Shown here: in pieces, positions 1 to 9,311 of the stretch
How the letters are laid out: each line of letters begins with the position of its first letter
How positions within the stretch are numbered: position 1 is the first letter of the stretch
Assembly: GCF_010672085.1 (NCBI RefSeq)
Contig: NZ_JAAHHT010000003.1
Span: 1 to 62,294 of the forward strand
DNA length: 62,294 nucleotides
Source of the DNA: Okeania sp. SIO3I5
Lineage (GTDB): Bacteria; Cyanobacteriota; Cyanobacteriia; Cyanobacteriales; Microcoleaceae
Direction of reading: 5' to 3'
Notes under the pieces: generated by a model
What the model was told of the DNA's origin: nothing
Seen by the model: the letters and a program-made list of their open reading frames with translations, nothing else
The model's database searches: none
Position numbers and translations under genes: made by a program

Positions 1-1894
1 GCGAATTTTCTGACTACTGCCTATGGAGAAATAGCAGTTTCATTTTCTGAAGCACTCGTCTCGGTAGGTTCGTTGCGAATTTTCTGACTACTGCCTATGG
101 AGAAATAGCAGTTTCATTTTCTGAAGCACTCGACTCGGACGGTTCGTTGCGAAATTTTTGACTATTGCTGCTCGGGAAATAGTAGTTTCATTTTCTGAAG
201 CACTCGACTCGGTAGGTTCGTTGCGAATTTCTGATTATTGCGTATAGGGAAATAGTAGTTTCATTTTCTGAAGCACTCGACTCGGACGGTTCGTTGCGAA
301 ATTTCTGACTATTGCGTATAGGGAAATAGCAGTTTCATTTTTTGAAGCACTCGCCTCGGTAGGTTCGTTGCGAATTTTTGACTATTGCGTATAGGGAAAT
401 AGTAGTTTCATTTTTTGAAGCACTCGCCTCGGACGGTTCGTTGCGAAATTTCTGACTATTACGTATCGGGAAATAGTAGTTTCATTTTCTGAAGCACTCG
501 CCTCGGACGGTTCGTTGCGAAATTTCTGACTATTGCTTATCGGGAAATAGCAGTTTCATTTTCTGAAGCACTCGACTCGGACGGTTCGTTGCGAAATTTC
601 TGACTATTGCTTATCGGGAAATAGCCGTTTCATTTTCTGAAGCACTCGCTCGGATGGTTCGTTGCAAATTTCTGACTATTGCCTATGGAGAAATAGCCGT
701 TTCATTTTCTGAAGCACTCGACTCGGTAGGTTCGTTGCGAAATTTCTGACTATTGCTTATCGGGAAATAGCCGTTTCATTTTCTGAAGCACTCGCTCGGA
801 TGGTTCGTTGCGAATTTCTGACTATTGCCTATGGAGAAATAGCAGTTTCATTTTCTGAAGCACTCGTCTCGGTAGGTTCGTTGCGAATTTTCTGACTACT
901 GCCTATGGAGAAATAGCAGTTTCATTTTCTGAAGCACTCGTCTCGGTAGGTTCGTTGCGAATTTTCTGACTACTGCCTATGGAGAAATAGCAGTTTCATT
1001 TTCTGAAGCCCTCGTCTCGGTAGGTTCGTTGCGAATTTTCTGACTACTGCCTATGGAGAAATAGCAGTTTCATTTTCTGAAGCACTCGACTCGGACGGTT
1101 CGTTGCGAATTTTTGACTATTGCTTATAGGGAAATAGTAGTTTCATTTTCTGAAGCACTCGTCTCGGTAGGTTCGTTGCGAAATTTCTGATTATTGCGTA
1201 TAGGGAAATAGCAGTTTCATTTTCTGAAGCACTCGACTCGGATGGTTCGTTGGGAAATTTTCGACTATTGCCTCTAGTAAATAGGAGCTTCAGGGAATGA
1301 AAAATTCCACATCAGAGGTGAGTGGCGAAATTTCTGATTATTGCTGCTCGGGAAATAGCAGTTTCATTTTCTGAAGCACTCGACTCGGATGGTTCGTTGC
1401 GAATTTTTGACTATTGCTTATAGGGAAATAGTAGTTTCATTTTCTGAAGCACTCGCCTTGGTAGGTTCGTTGCAAATTTCTGATTATTGCGTATAGGGAA
1501 ATAGCAGTTTCATTTTCTGAAGCACTCGACTCGGAAGGTTCGTTGCGAATTTTTGACTATTGCTTATAGGGAAATAGTAGTTTCATTTTTTCAAGCACTT
1601 GCCTCGGACGGTTCGTTGCGAAATTTCTGATTATTGCGTATAGGGAAATAGCAGTTTCATTTTCTGAAGCACTCGACTCGGATGGTTCGTTGGGAAATTC
1701 TGACTATTGCGTATCGGGAAATAGTAGTTTCATTTTCTGAAGCACTCGCCTCGGTAGGTTCGTTGCAAATTTCTGATTATTGCGTATAGGGAAATAGCAG
1801 TTTCATTTTCTGAAGCACTCGACTCGGAAGGTTCGTTGCGAATTTTCTGACTATTACCTATAGGGAAATAGCAGCTTCACAAAATGAAGCACTC
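1..1894. repeat. 74-bp tandem repeat array, about 25 units
   Basis: About 25.5 head-to-tail copies of a 74-bp unit run from the first base to about 1894. Units drift by substitutions and 1-2 base indels, so no reading frame survives and the array is non-coding. One unit near 1262-1330 is strongly diverged. Each unit can form three small hairpins: TTCG-ttg-CGAA, CTATT-N11-AATAG (or ACTGC-N12-GCAGT in the other subtype) and TTCA-ttttc-TGAA. Units fall into subtypes by the middle segment (tactgcctatggag, tattgcgtataggg, tattgcttatcggg). The array continues past the left edge, probably where the assembly broke. Confidence 0.95.
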
Positions 1895-1951
1895 CGCTTT
1901 TGAACTATATATCTATATATATAGATGTAGTAGCAACAAAGGAATAAAAAA

Positions 1952-2082
1952 TATAGCAATCCGCGCTTATGTTGTGAAAAATAAAAAAGTAGATAAAACT
2001 CTTGAAACTCCTACTTCTTCTCTATTCCCTATTCCCTAAAAGCAACGAATTTTTTGACACGAATATGCGGAGGATTGCTATA
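1952..2082. mobile_element. MITE-A copy, TATAGCAATCC terminal inverted repeats
   Basis: The 131-bp element starts TATAGCAATCC and ends GGATTGCTATA. The same ends recur at 9864-10002, 17549-17887, 17884-18021 and, with one changed base (AATTC), 50665-50857; a right end alone is at 4706-4716. No coding capacity. It lies downstream of murJ. Confidence 0.8.
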
Positions 2083-2244
2083 TCAACCTTTTTCTTAATG
2101 CGATACACAGCATCACCTATTTAATATTTCTGTCAGAAGAACTTATTTAAAAATACCTTTAGCTTTTGACTTACCGGTAATAGTTGAACTAGCGATCGCC
2201 TTGTTAGCTGAAAAAACAAAGATAAAAGCTACAAAGATGTAAAA

Positions 2245-3864
2245 TCAAATTCCCAATTTCTGTCTAATTCGAGTAACAAAAATATCAACCTCTGGCAAAT
2301 TCATTTTCATTACTATCAAACCAAAGATACCCAACCCCGAAAAACTTGCTAAACCAAGTTCCAATAACTGCACAAAAAATCCCTCAGTTCCCAACACTAA
2401 CTGAGAACCCCAAAGCACACTCCAACAAACAAAACCAGTTGCCAAAGTTCCAACAATTAAACCAGCAAAAATTATCAACCATTCTCCCCAAGGCAAACCC
2501 CCTAATTTTCTATCTAATAATAAGAGAAAAATTATCATTGAAATTAAATTTACTCCCACAGTTGCCAATACCAAACCAGGAGCGCCAAAAGCATTAATTA
2601 ACAAATAATCTAACAGAACATTCAGAAAAATATTAAAGACACTAACTTTAAAAGGAGTTTCTCCATCTCCCAAAGCATAAAAAACTCTGACTAAAACATC
2701 CCTTCCTAAATAAACAAACATTCCTACTGCATAAGCCATCAATACAGAAGCGACAAATTTTGAAGCCGATAAATCAAAAGCATAACGTTCATAAACTACT
2801 CTCACAATAGGCAAAGCTAACGTCACCATAATTGCACTTAAAGGCAACATTGTAATTCCTGTTAATACCAAAGCTTGCCGAATTCGATATTTTAAATCTT
2901 GCCAATTTTCCGGTGCAGCTAATCGAGAAAAGATTGGTAAAAATGGAACTAAAATTACATTAGAAATAATTCCCAAAGGAGTCTGTACTAATAAACCAGA
3001 ATAACCCAAGGAAGCAGCAGCTTGGGGAATATAAGAAGCAAAAAATAAATCTGTATAAACATTAATATGTAACATTCCAGAAGATAAAGTTGCAGGTATC
3101 ATTACTTTGGTAATTTCTTGTACTCCTGGGTGTCGAAAATTAAATCTTAAACGTAATTTTCCTAAACCTGCTCGCCACAATGCGGGAACTTGAATTAACC
3201 ATTGTAATATTGCTCCGATAAGGGTGCCCCAGGCTAGAATTAAGCCTCCCATCATGGCATATTCTGATTGAATAATTTTTTCTCCTAATCGTAAGACTAA
3301 GATAAAAATTCCTCCTAATAAAGCCACACTAGAAAATAACGGACTAATAGAAGGCAACCAATACATATCCGCAGCATTAAGGGCACCAAAACCAATACCT
3401 ATTAATCCTGCTAATAAAGCCATGGGAGCCATAATTTGAAATTGTTGAATGGCAATTTCTCGAATTTCTAAACCTGTTGGAGTTTTGCTTAAACCTGGTG
3501 CTACTAAATCAATTAAAGGATCAGCAAAAAAAATCAGACTTACTGTTACTAATAAGAGGACTCCACCAATTAATGTGGTAATGGTTTCTATTAGTGGTGC
3601 TGCTTCTGATTTGTCTCGCTTTGCTAAGACGCTGACTATAGCGCTATGAAATGGTCCGTTAATTCCTCCTAATAGGACTAATAAAAAGCCAGGGATAACA
3701 TAAGCATAATTATAAGCGTCCACTGCTGCACCTACTCCGAAGGCTGCGGCGATCGCCTGTTGACGTACCAGGCCAAATATTTTACTTATTAATGTGGCTA
3801 TTGCTACGATACCTGCTATTCCGGCAAGAGAGCGAGAAGTTTTTTGTGATTCTGATTCAGACAC
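2245..3864 (-). CDS. murJ: Lipid II flippase MurJ (MviN family)
   Basis: The 539-residue integral membrane protein moves lipid II, the peptidoglycan precursor, across the cytoplasmic membrane. It has about 14 hydrophobic segments and the family N-terminal pattern (SKIFGLVRQQAIAAAFG near residue 27-43) with conserved arginines. Full length for the MOP exporter superfamily. The start is GTG at 3864, followed by a serine/glutamate-rich head; no better ATG lies upstream. It is a single gene read toward the tandem array. Family assignment is secure; flippase activity is inferred from the family. Confidence 0.93.
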   Translation of the reverse strand: MSESESQKTSRSLAGIAGIVAIATLISKIFGLVRQQAIAAAFGVGAAVDAYNYAYVIPGFLLVLLGGINGPFHSAIVSVLAKRDKSEAAPLIETITTLIGGVLLLVTVSLIFFADPLIDLVAPGLSKTPTGLEIREIAIQQFQIMAPMALLAGLIGIGFGALNAADMYWLPSISPLFSSVALLGGIFILVLRLGEKIIQSEYAMMGGLILAWGTLIGAILQWLIQVPALWRAGLGKLRLRFNFRHPGVQEITKVMIPATLSSGMLHINVYTDLFFASYIPQAAASLGYSGLLVQTPLGIISNVILVPFLPIFSRLAAPENWQDLKYRIRQALVLTGITMLPLSAIMVTLALPIVRVVYERYAFDLSASKFVASVLMAYAVGMFVYLGRDVLVRVFYALGDGETPFKVSVFNIFLNVLLDYLLINAFGAPGLVLATVGVNLISMIIFLLLLDRKLGGLPWGEWLIIFAGLIVGTLATGFVCWSVLWGSQLVLGTEGFFVQLLELGLASFSGLGIFGLIVMKMNLPEVDIFVTRIRQKLGI

Positions 3865-4198
3865 GAGTACAATATAATAATGTTGTTTAAATAAGTTTAA
3901 TCATGATTCAGTATTCAGGGATAGGGAACCGGATATTAGTTTTTTTTATCTATTTCAATTTAGGATTTAACTAGGTATAATAAACGTTGTAAATAAATAT
4001 AGTCTTATGTATTCAAAGAATGTCAAATATCTTAGTTAATTTGTACAAAAGAGCTACTAAATATTTGACAAAGTTTAATAACTATCAATCATTATTTTTC
4101 ATGGTATAATCGACGTTGGCTGAAAATTAAAGGCTAAATAACCATAATTAAAGATTCATAAATTCTCAAATCCTAATATAATTTTAACTCCTTGATTT
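3865..4198. other. AT-rich spacer between murJ and the TnpB relic
   Basis: This stretch of about 330 bases holds no supported gene. It must contain the murJ promoter on the minus strand, but I cannot assign a clear -35/-10 pair. Confidence 0.4.
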
Positions 4199-4634
4199 AT
4201 GAGATTAGTTGAGAGACATATTATTCAACCGAAACATCGGTTTTATGTTGAAATTGACCGACTGTGTTTTTTGTCGAAGAATCTCTATAACTATGCTAAT
4301 TATTTAGTTCGTCAGTCTTGGATATTTGAAAAGACAAATATATCCTATTATGACCTACAAAAAACACTCTCTACTCAATCAGATTATCAAGCAATCTGAG
4401 CTAAAGTATCTCAACAAATATTGATGATTTTAGATAAAAATTGGAAGAATTTTTTAGCAGCAAACGAAGTTTATAAACATAACCAATTAAAGTTTAAATC
4501 TCGTCCTCGTCTGACTAGATATAAAAATAAAATAACAGGAATAAATATTGTAGTTTATACCACACAAGCCATCAGCAAGAGGCAATTAAAAAAAGGAATT
4601 ATTAATCCGAGTAAAACTGGGATTTATCTCAAAA
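4199..4634 (+). pseudogene. TnpB (IS200/IS605 OrfB) N-terminal fragment
   Basis: The frame begins with a typical cyanobacterial TnpB head (a MRLVERHII start, then CFLSKNLYNYANYLVRQ). It meets an in-frame TGA at about 4397-4399, resumes in the same frame (AKVSQQILMILDKNWKNF) and runs to a stretch resembling PSKTGIYLKT. From about 4635 the sequence is that of a MITE-A element, so everything downstream, including the RuvC-like nuclease core, is missing. TnpB is the RNA-guided nuclease/accessory protein of IS605-type elements; this copy is dead. No TnpA lies beside it. Confidence 0.85.
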
Positions 4635-4716
4635 CTTTTGAAATTATGACTGCTGTACGGGCGAACTGTCGTTAGCCCCTACGCCAAAATATTACAACTT
4701 AAATAGGATTGCTATA
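4635..4716. mobile_element. Right half of a MITE-A element
   Basis: The segment from TTTGAAATTATGAC to GGATTGCTATA matches the right half of the MITE-A copy at 9925-10002. It truncates the TnpB relic. The element's last base is the A of the next gene's ATG. Confidence 0.65.
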
Positions 4717-5552
4717 TGTCAAATAAAAATAGCTTAATAGAGAGTATCTCTAGTGTGTTTATTATTGCTTATAAAGAAGATACAACAATTCTGGAAAAAA
4801 TTTTACAGGAAAAAGGTTTTAATTATGAACTTATGAGGCAAAAACATCAGCCAGAATATAAAAGTTATTCTCCCAGTTATCTGACTCTTCTAAATCATAA
4901 GAATGCTTGGATAAAAGCAAGTGAACAAGAGAAACCAAGTCTAATTATTGAAGCTGATTTTGTTCCTGTTATAAATTTTGGTTCATTACCTTTACCATTT
5001 AATTTGGAAAATCATAATGTGGGTATAGCTTGGCTTTACACTTGCGCTCCTCAAATCTATACTGTTTCTGATGAGAATTATGCTCAAGGTTTTTCAACTT
5101 CTGCGGTAGCTTATATTCTTACACCAGGAGCTGCTCTTCAGTTAATTGAATTAGAAAATGAGGTTCGTCTGAATTCTGGAACTGATAATTATTCAACATG
5201 GGATTCTACTATTGATGAATTTTTAAGAAGTAGAAATTTCCAAAATTTTGTTCCTTTTCGGAATTATGGGGAACATGGAGGTTTACCTAATTTAGAACAT
5301 TCCCGCTTTGGTTTAAGTAAAGTTCATCGAGCTGATATTCTTTACGATAAATTAGCTTTTATGCCAATTTATGCTGGCGTAGATAAATTTCAAATCTGGA
5401 GATTATTTGGAGAAAGATTCCAGGCAAGATTAAAAGGTATATTACGTTTACTTGTTGGCAAGTATTTACGATTAGCAATTGTCAGGAATTCTAGTTTTCC
5501 TCTCAGGCTAATTCGCTTTGCAATTTTACGACAATTATCTTTGAGAATTTAG
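4716..5552 (+). CDS. GT25-like glycosyltransferase, probable
   Basis: The 278-residue protein resembles the LPS-biosynthesis glycosyltransferase family 25 fold: a hydrophobic first strand (SSVFIIAYKED), a SYLTLLNHKNAW stretch like the family's 'gcylSH...w' motif, then a strand ending in LIIEADFVPV in place of the usual LEDD. It probably adds a sugar to a surface polysaccharide or lipid, but donor and acceptor cannot be read from sequence. The end is basic (arginine-rich) without a clear membrane segment. The ATG and the AGGA seven bases before it both lie in the MITE-A right end. Monocistronic. Alternative: a GT25-fold protein without catalysis. Confidence 0.65.
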   Translation: MSNKNSLIESISSVFIIAYKEDTTILEKILQEKGFNYELMRQKHQPEYKSYSPSYLTLLNHKNAWIKASEQEKPSLIIEADFVPVINFGSLPLPFNLENHNVGIAWLYTCAPQIYTVSDENYAQGFSTSAVAYILTPGAALQLIELENEVRLNSGTDNYSTWDSTIDEFLRSRNFQNFVPFRNYGEHGGLPNLEHSRFGLSKVHRADILYDKLAFMPIYAGVDKFQIWRLFGERFQARLKGILRLLVGKYLRLAIVRNSSFPLRLIRFAILRQLSLRI

Positions 5553-5881
5553 AATTTAGAATTTTAGAATTAGAGCAGATTCCCTATTCCCTAAATATAT
5601 GCACCTCATAAAAACAGAAAGCGCTGTAACTGCAAAAGTTATAGCTAAAATTTTATTTCTTCCTAACTATAAACCAGAGAATCAGGTTGAAAAAGGTAAC
5701 TTATATGCTTCTGAATTAGAAAAATAATAGCTGAATATTCTGCCAGTTTAACCAAGAATAATAACTTTAAATTTTTTTGTGTGTCATCCTCAAGCTAGTA
5801 TTAATGTTTTTATTCTGATTAATTTTTGTGTTATCTGAAACTTATTGACTTAAAATCCATAAGATTTGTTCTCAAATAATT
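5553..5881. other. Spacer with a possible gene remnant
   Basis: A 42-codon open frame starts at 5599 and ends at 5727. A shift of one base near 5725 would extend it in a peptide-like way (IIAEYSASLTKNNNF), which suggests a decayed gene. The start region (ATGCACCTCATAAAAAC) is itself a dispersed repeat, related to about 8611. I do not recognise a product. Confidence 0.3.
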
Positions 5882-6619
5882 ATGAATAATCCACCAAAAT
5901 TTTCTTATAAATATCCCACTCTTGAACCAGGAATTTTAATTAAACGTTATAAAAGATTTCTGGCAGATATAGAGTTAAAGTCTGGAGAAATTATTACTGC
6001 TCACTGCCCAAATACAGGTCCGATGACTGGAGTTTCTACTCCAGGAAGTAATGTGATGGTTTCTCATAGTAATAATCCAAAACGTAAGTTAGCTTATACT
6101 TGGGAATTAATTGAAGTAACCGATAATGAACCGACTTGGGTGGGCATTAATACAGCTTTACCAAATCGAATTATTAAATTAGCTTTGGCAGAATATTTGT
6201 TTCCTGAATTGGGAGATTATCAGGAAATTAAAACGGAAGTTGTTTATGGGAAAGAAAGGAAAAGTCGGGTAGATTTTAAGTTAATTAGTGAGACTCAAAA
6301 TATTTATCTTGAGGTGAAGAATACTACTTGGTCAGATCGACGAGTTGCTTTATTTCCAGATACGGTTACAGAGAGGGGGCAAAAACATTTACGGGAATTA
6401 ATAGAGGTAGTTGAACAAGGAGGAAGGGCGGTATGTTTATTTTTTATAAATCGTGGTGATTGTTATCAGTTTGCCCCTGGAGATGTTGCCGACCCTGATT
6501 ATGGTAAACTTTTGAGAGAAGCTGTTACAAAAGGAGTAGAAATTTTGCCTTGTAGATTTACAGTTACTCCCCAAGAAATTCACTATTTGGGTATAGCAGA
6601 ATTTATTATTAGGGAGTAG
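5882..6619 (+). CDS. sfsA: SfsA family protein
   Basis: The 245-residue protein matches the sugar fermentation stimulation protein A family over its full length. It has the N-terminal OB-like part (KRYKRFLADIELKSGEIITAHCPNTGPM) and the C-terminal nuclease-like part with VYGKERKSRVDF, YLEVKNTT and FPDTVTERGQKH. The latter resembles a PD-(D/E)XK core (D..E.K). The molecular role is unsettled; nucleic-acid binding or nuclease activity has been proposed for the family. It starts at ATG 5882 and stands alone. Confidence 0.93.
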   Translation: MNNPPKFSYKYPTLEPGILIKRYKRFLADIELKSGEIITAHCPNTGPMTGVSTPGSNVMVSHSNNPKRKLAYTWELIEVTDNEPTWVGINTALPNRIIKLALAEYLFPELGDYQEIKTEVVYGKERKSRVDFKLISETQNIYLEVKNTTWSDRRVALFPDTVTERGQKHLRELIEVVEQGGRAVCLFFINRGDCYQFAPGDVADPDYGKLLREAVTKGVEILPCRFTVTPQEIHYLGIAEFIIRE

Positions 6620-6782
6620 GGAGTAGGGGAGTCGGAAAGTAGTAAAAACAAGAATAATTAACACGCTTCTAGCTGATAATTATCAAAAAGCTTATTCTAG
6701 CTGTGTTAATTAATCAAGGAAATGCTGATTTTTTACCTTACTTAAAATTTGAGGAATTAATTCTGCTAAAAGCTTTTTCTCT

Positions 6783-6896
6783 GGGTGCATCTCATATTTG
6801 CTTTGCAAAAATACTTTTTCCTCCATACCTGTTCCCAGTTAAGTGTTCCCTAAAGGCGATAATTTTTTGGCTTTCTTCTTGCATTGAGATGCACCC
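6783..6896. mobile_element. MITE-B copy, GGGTGCATCTCA ends
   Basis: The element begins GGGTGCATCTCA and ends TTGAGATGCACCC. It shares the internal words GCAAAAATACTTTTTCC and AATTTTTTGGCTTT with copies at 35667-35939 and 50982-51078. The open frame across it is not a gene. Confidence 0.8.
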
Positions 6897-6902
6897 TTTT
6901 TT

Positions 6903-7115
6903 CTAAACTTCTACTTCTGATAAAGATACTATTGCTTGTGCCCACTTAAAATATTTAAGATTAGCAAAATCTCCAACTGTTTTTACTCCAAATGCTTGCT
7001 CTAGTAAAACCGCATCTGATTGAGATATTCCTTTAATTGCCCAAACAGGAGCATCGACAATTTCTTTGATAGGTTTGTCTGCGTATTCCTTAATTATTGC
7101 TTTTTCTATATTCAT
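6903..7115 (-). CDS. Small helix-hairpin-helix-like protein, unknown
   Basis: The 70-residue soluble protein has an amphipathic head and a segment (IKGISQSDAVLLEQAFGVKTVGDFANLKYFKWAQ) that reads like a single helix-hairpin-helix motif, as in DUF4332-type or DNA-binding HhH proteins. A role in nucleic-acid binding is possible but unproven. It begins at an ATG and ends seven bases from MITE-B. I do not recognise a named family. Confidence 0.6.
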   Translation of the reverse strand: MNIEKAIIKEYADKPIKEIVDAPVWAIKGISQSDAVLLEQAFGVKTVGDFANLKYFKWAQAIVSLSEVEV

Positions 7116-7554
7116 AGTTTTTGGTTTTTGCTTTTAGTTGAACAATTTAGATTTTAACTTAAAATGGATCATAACTTCCTATGCAAAATTAATTACACAT
7201 CCTGTTGACTTTCTTTTCTCAGTTAAGTGTTAAGTTTTTCCTCTCTCAACTAGGAAATTCCTAAAATGCAAACTACTTATTGTTACTTCATAAGAACATT
7301 AGTCTAACAACTGATAATTCAAAATAGTTTATAGTATTTTCAAATTATCTATAAATCTAGACCGTATTTGTTTCTAATAAAAAACGCACTTATTGAGTCA
7401 TAATTATATTTTTTTCACTATTTAATTAATGCTGTTTTTAATTCTTTTCTATTGCCTATTTCCCAAAACCTACATACCTTTTTAAGAGAACTTAAGTTTC
7501 CGTATATCAAATAAAAACGCTATAGTAAAACTAACATACACAAAAGAAAAACAA
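7116..7554. other. AT-rich divergent promoter region
   Basis: This spacer of about 440 bases lies between the divergent small HhH-like gene and the nuclease gene, so promoters for both should lie here. A TATAGT hexamer at 7522-7527, about 30 bases before the nuclease ATG, could be a -10 element. No other structure recognised. Confidence 0.35.
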
Positions 7555-8364
7555 ATGCTAAGATTATCTCGGAAAATCGCTCTAGGAATCACAATACTTT
7601 TACTCACACTTACCAGTGGATGTTCTCTACTTCTCAAACCTTCTCCGAAAGTTCATATCACTTTAGGCAACCCAAGTAATGCCACAACTTCTATCGAAAA
7701 TTCAGATAATTATTTAATGGAAAAACCCCAGTATGTATTGTCATATAACCGAAATAAAGGAACAGCAAATTGGGTGAGTTGGCAACTCAATAAATCTTGG
7801 TTAGGAAATGTAGAAAGACAGGATGATTTTCGCCCAGATGAGACTTTACCTGAAGACTGGTATCATGTTAGACCAAGTAATTATCGAAATAGTGGTTATG
7901 ATCGAGGACATTTAATTCCTTCAGCAGATCGGACTGCTAATGAAAAAGATAATTCAGCTACATTTTTAATGACAAATATCATTCCTCAAAGTCCTGATAA
8001 TAATCGGGAAACTTGGCGCGAGTTAGAGCAATATTCTCGCGAACTTGTAGAGGCAGGAAATGAACTTTATATTATTGCTGGAGGGTATAGAAAAAAAGGA
8101 AATATTGCTGATGGTAAGGTAACTATTCCCAGTCGGACATGGAAAATTATAGTAGTTTTAAAACCAGGTAGTGGTGTGAGAGGAGTTAATAAAAATACTA
8201 GAGTTATTGCAGTGGATATGCCTAATTCTAATCGGATTAGAAGTGACTGGAAAGCTTACCGAGTTTCTGTAGATAAAATTGAATCTGCTACTGGTTATGA
8301 TTTTCTTTCAAAAGTTCCAAAAGAAATTCAAGATGCGATTGAAAGTCGAGTTGATAATGGATAA
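7555..8364 (+). CDS. Secreted DNA/RNA non-specific endonuclease (NUC family)
   Basis: The 269-residue nuclease belongs to the beta-beta-alpha-metal NUC family typified by Anabaena NucA and Serratia nuclease. The signature DRGHLIPSADRT lies near residues 115-126, with the general-base His of DRGH and the metal-binding Asn of the later MTNIIPQSPDNNRETW stretch. The N-terminus is a lipoprotein-type signal (LLLTLTSGC), so it should be exported and possibly lipid-anchored. Family enzymes cut single- and double-stranded DNA and RNA with Mg2+ or Mn2+. A NuiA-type inhibitor gene faces it 320 bp downstream, a strong sign that the enzyme is active and dangerous to the cell. Confidence 0.92.
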   Translation: MLRLSRKIALGITILLLTLTSGCSLLLKPSPKVHITLGNPSNATTSIENSDNYLMEKPQYVLSYNRNKGTANWVSWQLNKSWLGNVERQDDFRPDETLPEDWYHVRPSNYRNSGYDRGHLIPSADRTANEKDNSATFLMTNIIPQSPDNNRETWRELEQYSRELVEAGNELYIIAGGYRKKGNIADGKVTIPSRTWKIIVVLKPGSGVRGVNKNTRVIAVDMPNSNRIRSDWKAYRVSVDKIESATGYDFLSKVPKEIQDAIESRVDNG

Positions 8365-8369
8365 TTGAT

Positions 8370-8680
8370 AATTGATAATTAGGAGATATATTTTAGGGGA
8401 AAATCAAGGTTTAAAGCCTCTCTTTTAAAGGATAAAAAATAAAAAAATTTCCTTTTTAACCAATCCTCTTATTTTTAAGAATAGGTAATTATTAATTATT
8501 TAAAATGCTTCCTATTTTGATGAGGTACAATAACCAAAATTTTGACAGGGTAAATATTTTTTGCTTATTTTCCATCTCCCTATCTCCCTATCTATCGAAA
8601 ACCGTCAATATATGTATCTCATAACTTCGGAAACTGCTGTATTATTCATTATTCATTATTCATTATCAATTATCCATTAT
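8370..8680. repeat. Dispersed spacer repeat and short direct repeats
   Basis: The convergent spacer holds a GTTTAAAGCCTCTC...CCAATCCTCTTATT...GGTAATTATTAATTATT block also found at about 41045-41160, and looser versions at 19820-19925, 27490-27710 and 52500-52600. It also holds a GACAGGGTAAATATTTTTTG word shared with about 40985, then TTATTCA heptamers (8644-8668). Confidence 0.6.
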
Positions 8681-8681
8681 T

Positions 8682-9092
8682 TTAGGTCTCAATAGAAACT
8701 GTAGCTAGACCGGCATAATCTCCAGCATCAGTCTTACCAATTATATAAACATCAATTTCAATTTCACCCACTTTATAGACTTTTAAATCGTTTAAATATT
8801 GCTTCATTATCCTGACAAGTTCCTGATATCTATTCACGGTATCAGCTTCTTCTGAATTATGCCAATCTTGATGAGTAACTGCATTTTTAAAAAAGGTATC
8901 AAATTCCATAACTTTAACTGGAGTATCCAAAGAATGTTTAGTAATTTTCAAAACCACTTCATTATCCAGTAAAATTTTTTCACCAAATTCCCAAATTAAA
9001 GCTTCAAAAGGATAATCTGATTCACTCATCCATAGTAAACCTTTTGCCGCTTCATGTAATTGCTCAAAAATTTCTAAATTAGTTAGAGTCAT
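8682..9092 (-). CDS. nuiA: Nuclease A inhibitor NuiA-like protein
   Basis: The 136-residue acidic protein resembles, from memory, Anabaena nuclease A inhibitor NuiA (about 135 residues) along its whole length: the head TNLEIFEQL, GLLWMSESDYPFE, the FDTFF...QDW segment, and the tail EIEIDVYIIGKT ending in ET. NuiA folds into a PR-1-like alpha/beta domain and inserts its C-terminal end into the NucA active site, blocking it with very high affinity. It has no signal peptide, so it should act in the cytoplasm on nuclease that has not been exported. It faces the nuclease gene tail-to-tail. Confidence 0.88.
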   Translation of the reverse strand: MTLTNLEIFEQLHEAAKGLLWMSESDYPFEALIWEFGEKILLDNEVVLKITKHSLDTPVKVMEFDTFFKNAVTHQDWHNSEEADTVNRYQELVRIMKQYLNDLKVYKVGEIEIDVYIIGKTDAGDYAGLATVSIET

Positions 9093-9311
9093 CTTATATA
9101 AATTTAAAATTAATCAACAACTTGATCTTTAATTTTAGCATTTATTTCCTCCTACTCCCTACTCCCTATTTTAAAGAATAACTTATGGATATTTCCCAAC
9201 TTCCTTCTGCCTTATTCCTTCTTGTTTCTTTTTTCCTCAATAAACTATTAGACATCTCCAATAATAAAAAATCAAATAAATTATTGTGCAAAAATCATCA
9301 ATTATTTCCTC
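9093..9311. other. Spacer bracketed by direct repeats
   Basis: Two copies of ATTTCCTCCTACTCCCT (about 9145 and 9304) bracket roughly 160 bases without coding potential. The right copy sits exactly where the neighbouring gene loses its homology, so recombination at this repeat may have caused that truncation. Confidence 0.5.

Noticed and set aside
1-1894. CRISPR array
   Set aside because: The whole 74-bp unit repeats with gradual drift; there are no unique spacers and no cas genes nearby.
5599-5727. Small 42-codon gene
   Set aside because: Its start is a dispersed repeat and it has no recognisable product; at most a gene remnant.
6703-6906. Small gene over 67 codons
   Set aside because: The frame lies across MITE-B, and the same word order recurs in two other non-coding copies.
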